Below, piece after piece: positions 57,770-64,000 of a stretch of DNA of 64,000 nucleotides (positions within the stretch are counted from its first letter, which is position 1; each line of letters begins with the position of its first letter). Source of the stretch: Viscum album (taxonomy: Eukaryota; Streptophyta; Magnoliopsida; Santalales; Viscaceae); assembly GCA_963277665.1 (NCBI GenBank), contig OY728123.1, positions 632,026,915-632,090,914 of the forward strand. The letters are read 5' to 3'. A program made the translations under genes and the position numbers. The notes under the pieces are model-generated. The model made no database searches and was not told where the DNA came from. It saw only the letters and a list, made by a program, of their open reading frames with translations.

Positions 57770-58510
57770 GTATGTGGACGTCTTTTCTAAAGATATACCA
57801 GGTTTACCTCCACATTGAGATCAATAATTCTATATCAAATTGAATCCTATTATGAAATAGATATTTGTGCTAGCATATCGAATAGATCTCGTAGATATTC
57901 AAGAGCTAATGGTTCAGTTGGAGGACTTTCAGAAGAAGGGATTTGTGAGACCCAGCATTTCCCCTTGGTCATCCCCAGTGTTGTTCTCTAAGAAGGCTGA
58001 TGGGAGATTGAGGTTATGTGTGGATTATCGAGGATTGAATAAAGTTTCTATGAAGAATAAGTATCCACTACCAAGGATCTAAGACCACTTTGATAAATTG
58101 AGAGGGGAATTATGGTTCTTGAAGATTTACCTCAGATCATATTATCACCAACTATTAGTACTGGACAAGGATATATCTAAGAAGTCATTAATATGTCTCT
58201 ACGATAACTATTATTAATTAGTGATGTCATTCGGTGTGAAAAACTACCCATTAGTTCTCATGGGACTCATGAACCAGATATTCCATCCCTTTTTTGACCA
58301 GTTCATGGATATCTTCATCTAAGACATCCTAGTGTATTTTGGGTCTAAATAGAAACATGTGATACACCTAAGGATGGTCCTAGATGCACTTTTAGAGTAT
58401 AAAATTTATGTTAATCTCTCAAAGTTTCATTTTTGGATTTAAGAGGTCCACTTTCTTGGATACTTCATCTAAGAGGAAGGAGTAGTAGTGGACCTGGTGA
58501 AGGTTTAGTA
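57770..58510 (+). pseudogene. Reverse transcriptase remnant of element F
   Basis: Starts at FSKDIPGLPPH (about 57785). The segment at 57867-58080 is open: [47 protein letters not shown]. Then YYHQLLVLDKDI, VMSFGVKNYP and the catalytic box at 58311-58335, FI[stop]DILVY, where the first Asp codon of F-x-D-D is TAA (58320-58322). KFHFWIxEVHFLGYFI ends the domain near 58470. Confidence 0.85.
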
Positions 58511-59120
58511 AGTGGTTTCTTGGGATCCACCAAAGAGTGTTACAAATGGGTCAAGTTTCCTTAGTTTGGGAGGGTACTACCATATGTTTTTAACCAACTT
58601 CTTCCAAGTGGTAGCACCCTTGAATTCATTTAATCAGAAGGGGAAGCCTTTCATGTGGACAAAAAAAGTGACAACATTGCTTTCAGGAGATAAGGAAGAG
58701 GTTGATGAGTGCTCCAATCTTTTGATTTATAGAGGAGGGTGTCAAGTACATAGTGTTATGTGATGCATCAATGACCGAACATGGTTGTGTTCTGATGCAG
58801 AGGTGGGAGGTTATTGCCTATTTTTCATGCGAGTTGAGACTACATGAGTTGAACTATGTGACCCATGATCTTGAGTAAGCATTGGTAGTATTTTCATTGA
58901 ATATGTGGAGACACTACCTGATGGGTGAGTAATTTATCATTTAATATGACCAAAAGAGTCTCAAGTACATATTCTCACAGAAGGATCATAACTTGAGATA
59001 CATGTGATGTCTAGAGCTCTTTTAGGACCATGAAGTTGAGAATTTCTATACTCCTAAGAAGGAAAATTTGGTGGTAGATGCTTTCAACATGAGATCTTGT
59101 TCTCAATTGTTAGTTGAGGT
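58511..59120 (+). pseudogene. RT connection and RNase H remnant of element F
   Basis: 58512-58763 is open: WDPPKSVTNGSSFLSLGGYY, VVAPLNSFNQKGKPFMWTKK. RNase H follows with [20 protein letters not shown] near 58815, VVFSLNMWRHYLMG, SLKYIFSQKDHNLRYM and NLVVDAFNMRS near 59070. It removes the RNA strand during cDNA synthesis in active relatives. Frame breaks are present. Confidence 0.85.
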
Positions 59121-59279
59121 GTCAGACCAGTTATCCTTATTGCAATTTTCCTTTGAAGACAAGTATGGTAATTTATATCTTCAGTTGATGATATTTACCC
59201 ATCCACTTTTATATAATTTCATGTATTCTATGCATGGAGATACCAATGGTGAAATATTATGTACTAATATATCCACCAA

Positions 59280-60470
59280 ACATGCTCTTGATGGATATTC
59301 TGAAGGTGGAGAGCATGTTATCCTTTTTGAAGTATGGGTGATGGTACCTTAGATGTTGTGGGAGGAGGTGATGTTGGTGTTCCATACATCCCATTTATTG
59401 GTACATCCATGTGTTTAAAATATGTACCAGGACCAATGATGTTAGTTTTTGGGGCCAGGTATGAAGAACAAAGCTGCAAAGTTTGACACTCGATGCCTCA
59501 CTTATTAGCAGGTGAAAGTAGAGAACCAGGATCCAGTGGGTTTAACCCAACCCCTTGAGGTTCCAGAGTGGAAGTGGGATGGGATATCCATGAACTTCAT
59601 AACAATATTACCAAGTACTTCCAGGGTACACAATGTTATCTGGGATATTGAAGACCCAATCACCAATTCAATCCACTTCTTAGCTATTTAAGAGAAGATT
59701 CCAGTAGAGAGCTTGGAATGCCTCTAAGGGAAAGAGATAGTCCAACTCCATGGAGTTCCCTCCATGAACGTTTCTATCCATGATGCTCGCTTCACACCTA
59801 GGTAATATAGAGGATTACAGGAAGCCCTTGAGACTCAATTATGCTTGATAAGATTGTTTCACCCTAGACCAATGGACAAACAGAGTGGTTAATTTAGGTC
59901 TTGGAGGACATGTTTCGAGATTGAATGTTGGACTTTGGTCATTGTTGGGAGGATCACCTACCCTTGGTAGACTTTGATTACAATAGCAGTTGTCATTACA
60001 CCATTGGTATGGAACCATTTGAGGATTTATATGAGAGACCCTAGAGGTCACCATGTTGTTGGAATGATCTATGTGATTCAGTACTCATAGTCCTGAAGTT
60101 GGGGTGAGATACTACAGATAAGATGCAGATAATCCAAGTACATATGATGACTACAAAGAGTCATCAAAAGTCTTATATGGACTAATGGTGAACTCTAGAT
60201 TTGGGAATCATGTGTTCTCGAGGGTCTTTTTTTAATGTGGATTGAGGATTTTTTTTTCCATGGTGTAAAGTTATCTTTGAGACTCATTGGTCCCTTCCAA
60301 ATACTATATTGACTTGGTGAGGTTTCATACCGCTTATCTCTATCACCGCAGTTGGACTGGGTACACAATATCTTCCACGTATCGTAGCTAAGGAGATATG
60401 TACATGAACCAACACACATTATAGACTGGGGTGAGTTGGACATCAAGGATGGATATACCATTATAGAGTA
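59280..60470 (+). pseudogene. Integrase remnant of element F
   Basis: The zinc region at about 59340-59500 is degraded (LVHPCV, CLTYxQVKVENQDP). Core: EVPEWKWDGISMNFITILPS near 59560-59620, where the catalytic Asp is Asn; KEIVQLHGVPSMNVSIHDAR near 59730-59790; and GLQEALETQLCLIRLFHPR. The third acidic block (GQSERT in relatives) reads KQSGxFRS, so the Glu is lost. The C-terminal part is poorly kept. Confidence 0.8.
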
Positions 60471-60474
60471 CCTG

Positions 60475-60630
60475 GTAGAGATCGAGGATCGGCAAGAGAG
60501 GATCCTTCATGAGTGTTCAATTACCCTAGTTCTTGTTAGGTGGTAGCATGGGAATCTTCAAGAGAGCACCTAGGAGCAGGAGACCCAGATGAGAGAACAT
60601 TACCATATTCATTCTTAGTAGGTTTTTCTC
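60475..60630 (+). pseudogene. Chromodomain remnant of element F
   Basis: IEDRQERILHECSITLVLVR followed by HGNLQEST and QETQMREHY, then TAG near 60619. It matches the chromodomain that ends integrase in chromoviruses and corresponds to the 17-codon tail preserved in element E. Confidence 0.8.
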
Positions 60631-60650
60631 ATTTTTTGATCAAAATCCCT

Positions 60651-60668
60651 AAGGTGGGGAGAATTTAA
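60651..60668 (+). other. Polypurine tract of element F
   Basis: aaggtggggagaatttaa directly before TGACTCATA of the 3' LTR. Confidence 0.75.
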
Positions 60669-63402
60669 TGACTCATATTTTCCATGTATTATTTTTGGAT
60701 ATTATATGGATTATTTTAGAGACTAACTGCTGAGACGGTGTGCGATTCTATGACCTAGTGTTCCTAGAATAAATTTTTGAAATATATCCAATATATTAAT
60801 TAGTTCATGTGTGAAGTTTTCCTTAAAAAGTGCAATAACCTCTTAATTGGTTACCATATAAGAAATAAGAGGGCACCATTGAGTTCAGAATGTGGGTTTT
60901 ACCCTAGGTGCAACATAATATTTTTCATCATGGGCCATTTGTGAAAATAATTTCGCAGGTGAGATCTTAATAAGATAAATTCATTTAAAATTTATTATAT
61001 TTTTTGATGCATTGACCTACTCCCTCTTTAAATATATGGTTATAGGATTTTCTCAGGGTTGAACACTCAAACCCTAGAGATTTAGATAACTGTTGGAGTT
61101 CTTTCTCGATGAATGATGATGAATCGAGATTTGATCATGGATCATTTTGCCCAAGGATTTCATGTATCTCATCAAATGATGGAAACACAATTGTTATTAA
61201 TAAAAAATCAATCCAAACTCAAGGTAGGATGTTTTTCTTTGAGATTTCCATCTTATTTCGTAATCCTGGATGAACATGGATCCATTCCAAGAATATAATT
61301 GATATGTGTGTCATAGGTAGAATTAAATTGATGGAACTATTATTTTGTTCATTGATTGATCCCACTTTATTTATCTCCTTCTACAACAACGGATCAAGTT
61401 TAAATGAAAAATTTCCTAATTTTATTTCCTTGTGTTTTAGGGATTTTTTATTTCTTCCACCATTATTCTCACATTCATTGCGAGTGTTTTATTTTGGCCT
61501 ATTATTCAACGGATACCCATTATTTGGTCATTGCATGACCATTCATTAGAGAAATGAATCAATTCTTCGGGTGTGGTTCATGATCGGTGGTGATATCAAG
61601 GTGAAACTGTGGTGATGGATGACTGGAGGTGAATTGGAATGGATTTCCAGTATCTCTTCAACTTGTTTTAGATGATATGGCTACGTTGGCTTGATGAGGC
61701 TATTTCTGAGCGGATTCAAGTTCGGATTTCCATTGATTGATTTTGGAAAGGACCATATAAATCTCAATATATGAGTTCAAATAAGGGAGAAGGATCCATT
61801 GACGTGTAGGATGATGTAGAGGAAGATCTGACATATCTGAAAATTCCTGAACAACATGAAATGTATTTCAAGTGTATACGATGTGTGGGCCCTAGGGATA
61901 TGGTGATAGGGTTCCATATGGAGTTCTATATCACACTTAATGTGACTTGGTCACACACCATGTGACCTATTTTCTTGAATCATATCATGTACTTTGGGAA
62001 TTACACAGACATGGGAAAAAGTACATGCCCAATGTCACACTGTGTACTTAGACATGGACACAGCTAGGTGTACATAGTCTAGTACATGGACATGACCACC
62101 ATACATAAACATTTTCAAGAGACACGGGTAGGATTTTAGGTTTCTATACACACTATGTATATATTCTACATTCTATGTATGTGGGGACTTACACACCATG
62201 TGAGGCCTTTCCACATGAGAAACCTTGGGAATATTTGGACACACCATGTACCCCCTAATACATGTTGTGTACCCCCTTAAAGAGTTTTTTACCTATTTAT
62301 TTCCTTAGTTTATACTCGACTAGGTTGAGTGTGTTCAGTTTGTATATTACCACTAAGTTATAGTTCCATTTTACATCCCCAAAACAGGATTATGATGCCC
62401 TCTAGAGGTCGAGTATCATATAGAGTTGTGGTGTCCCTCCATGATACTAAAGTGAGATCCCCTATAATCTTTTCTCCCTAGGTGGAGTATTTGAATTAGT
62501 GTGACCTCCCTAAGAAGACAGTTGATCATCCAAATAGAATTCCATATTATTATGGTTTTTTAATTGTTTACATATGATACCATACGTAGTTGGTTGATCT
62601 AGATTTGGTTTGTGGTGCCCTCTAGTGGTTTTGGGTGTGACCCCCAATCTGAGTACTAGTGTATTCATAGACCAGTGAGATTAAATCGGTGGGGCCCAAT
62701 TATCTAGACCTCTTCATTGAGTGTCTCTAATGATTTCATGGCTTGTGTGGTGGATTATCCAAGAATTATTATTTCTTCTAGGAAAATATTGTGGCAAGTA
62801 GTTTTTTATGACTGCCTGGTGGTGTGGTTTCTTTTCAGAGTATATCTGGATATTTCTATTATACATTTTTTTTTTATTTTTATTCATCTGACTATACATG
62901 GTTCTTCAAGTTTAGTGTTTTTGGGGTATCCTATGGAGTATTATTATACTCACCCCTACATGGGAATTTCATGTATGTGTTGTGTATTATGTAGATGATG
63001 TCTCCTTTAATGGTGTTTGATGATGATAGGTAGAGAGTGGAGAATATCATGAGCTTTTCAAACTAAGGTGGTTATCGATAGCTTGCATTTGACTTCAGTC
63101 CTCTTCCTTAGAGTAGGTTGTAATCTTTACATATTTTGGTTGGTCTTGAATTTTTTCCCTTTTCCCACTTTCAGTACATTACTATCGTACTCTATTGAGG
63201 GATCTTAAATTTATGCATTCATTTTTTAGGTTATTTTACATTTCATAATTGTGTGGGATTGGATATGTTTTCATGTGTACAGATACTTTAGTCAAATTCC
63301 TCTCATTTGTGGGATATTCCTACTCAGCGTTGGTTGCTAATCCCTGGACTATTGGGGGTGGGATTTGGGTAGTAACAGGTCGGACCTCATCAGGTCATGT
63401 TA
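60669..63402 (+). repeat. Element F, 3' LTR
   Basis: 2734 bp, collinear with 44804-47517. TATA-like tttaaatatatgg near 61036, exon-like segment with ATG cluster (61105-61115), donor CTCAAG|GTAGGATG at 61223/61224, ggtggggcccaatt near 62689, CTCACCCC at 62949, acceptor TTATGTAG at 62994, end tcatgtta. No gene; the frames at 61113-61298 and 62717-62998 are broken in the 5' LTR. Confidence 0.85.
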
Positions 63403-64000
63403 TGATAACAGAAATCATAGGGATTGTTTTAGAGGCTATATTCATAGATTATTCATGTTTCTAGAAGAATATTTCAAAAGATCTATTAGTCGTGTAGATG
63501 AAAATCAATGGAATATTAAGAGGTCTATTTCTTGGATGTTTGAATTTCAAAGCTTCAATAACCTATAGTTAGAGTGGGTGATATAAATGTTTCTAAGTTC
63601 TCTCTTAATCCCATCACATAATAAGTTTTTTTAATAAAATTACCATGTTTAATAGAATATACTATATAATAAATTAGGATACTTTTTGAAGGGAGTTGTA
63701 GATTTTACATTGGGGGATTAGTGGTTATGAAATGTATGGAAATGGTTTAACAATATAGAGGGTGATTATCAAAATGATTCTTGAAATTTTATAGATTAGA
63801 TAATCAAACAATGAAATCTGAAACATGGTTTTCATGAGTGAAATAGAGTGAGAAAGGTGGAATGATGAAAATTCTAGTTCATATGATGTATTACTAGAAT
63901 CCAATGATAGATATTGAGACCTTCAGCATCCACGGTGTAAGTTCATGTTATGATGGTTTCTCTCATACAATTATATTTTACTTTAATGTATATTTAATGA
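63403..64000. repeat. Repeat G, copy 2, right part (runs off the window)
   Basis: Aligns with 27880-28445 of copy 1 (gataac…catagggat, ttcatgtttctagaa, gggggatta…ggttatg, cagcatccacgg/cagtgtccatggg, ttctctcat). The first five bases, tgata, are the right target copy of F. No gene. Confidence 0.6.

Larger units (their letters stand above)
44804..63402 (+). mobile_element. Element F: full-length dead chromovirus, plus strand, split by element E
   Basis: LTRs of 2714 bp (44804-47517) and 2734 bp (60669-63402). Without E the internal region is about 4.86 kb, with gag, PR, RT, RNase H, IN and chromodomain on the plus strand. Target copies tgaaa (44799-44803) and tgata (63403-63407); the unoccupied site in G copy 1 reads tgata (27880-27884). 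Initiator-tRNA-Met primer site and polypurine tract present. F's LTRs are recognisably related to those of E (shared start region with gaggcc…ggtgtgcc, shared end region gggtagt…gggtca/cgtga), so F and E belong to one lineage. Heavily mutated. Confidence 0.9.

Noticed and set aside
1..64000. CRISPR arrays, tRNA/rRNA genes, bacterial-type operons
   Set aside because: None seen. The repeats are LTR or minisatellite type and the tRNA-like matches are primer-binding sites of 11-18 bases.

Overview
The window is plant nuclear DNA made almost entirely of nested transposable elements; I found no host gene. The plant assignment rests on Ty3-type polyproteins with an integrase C-terminal chromodomain (chromoviruses; the long LTRs suggest the Tekay/Del lineage), initiator-tRNA-Met primer-binding sites, a decayed tRNA-Asp primer-binding site of the kind used by Athila-type elements, and a CACTA transposon end. 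The species cannot be named. Most of the sequence is AT-rich and CpG-poor, as expected for old methylated repeats. The exception is a GC-rich, CpG-rich young insertion at 48.5-56.8 kb.

Layout. A CACTA end (1-138) sits in one LTR of an old minus-strand element C (142-26682). Inside C lie element A (1864-12315, plus strand, 4.04-kb LTRs, only a deleted gag left inside) and element B (15500-25858, minus strand, gag to chromodomain, target duplication ttgag). C itself lies in repeat G, seen as two direct copies (26683-28445; 43585-44798 continuing at 63403-64000). Between the G copies is element D (29046-42667, minus strand, gag-PR-RT-RH-IN-chromodomain, target duplication acatg), whose gag is split by solo LTR H (36048-39075). 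The second G copy is split by element F (44804-63402, plus strand). F's gag is split by young element E (48497-56778, target duplication cttgg), which has LTRs of 4036 and 4097 bp around an internal region of only 149 bp.

Most notable findings. (1) The LTRs of B and D carry a 270-bp open frame about 40 bp downstream of the LTR TATA box. All four copies are exactly 90 codons long with no net indel, and 52 of 89 residues match between the two families, although the flanking LTR sequence has diverged. It looks like a leader protein encoded at the very 5' end of the element RNA. (2) The LTRs share an intron-like layout: TATA, a short exon, a splice donor, 1.5-2.7 kb of sequence, then a CTCACCC block and a splice acceptor. 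(3) Element E is almost all LTR. Its 149-bp core fuses the primer-binding site to the last codons of a chromodomain and the polypurine tract, so it is a deletion derivative of a chromovirus. (4) The first G copy preserves the empty site of F.

No element here is autonomous: the polyproteins of B, D and F carry stops, frameshifts and catalytic substitutions, and A and E lack pol. Coordinates of decayed polyprotein domains are approximate. Element boundaries given with target duplications are exact to within a few bases.
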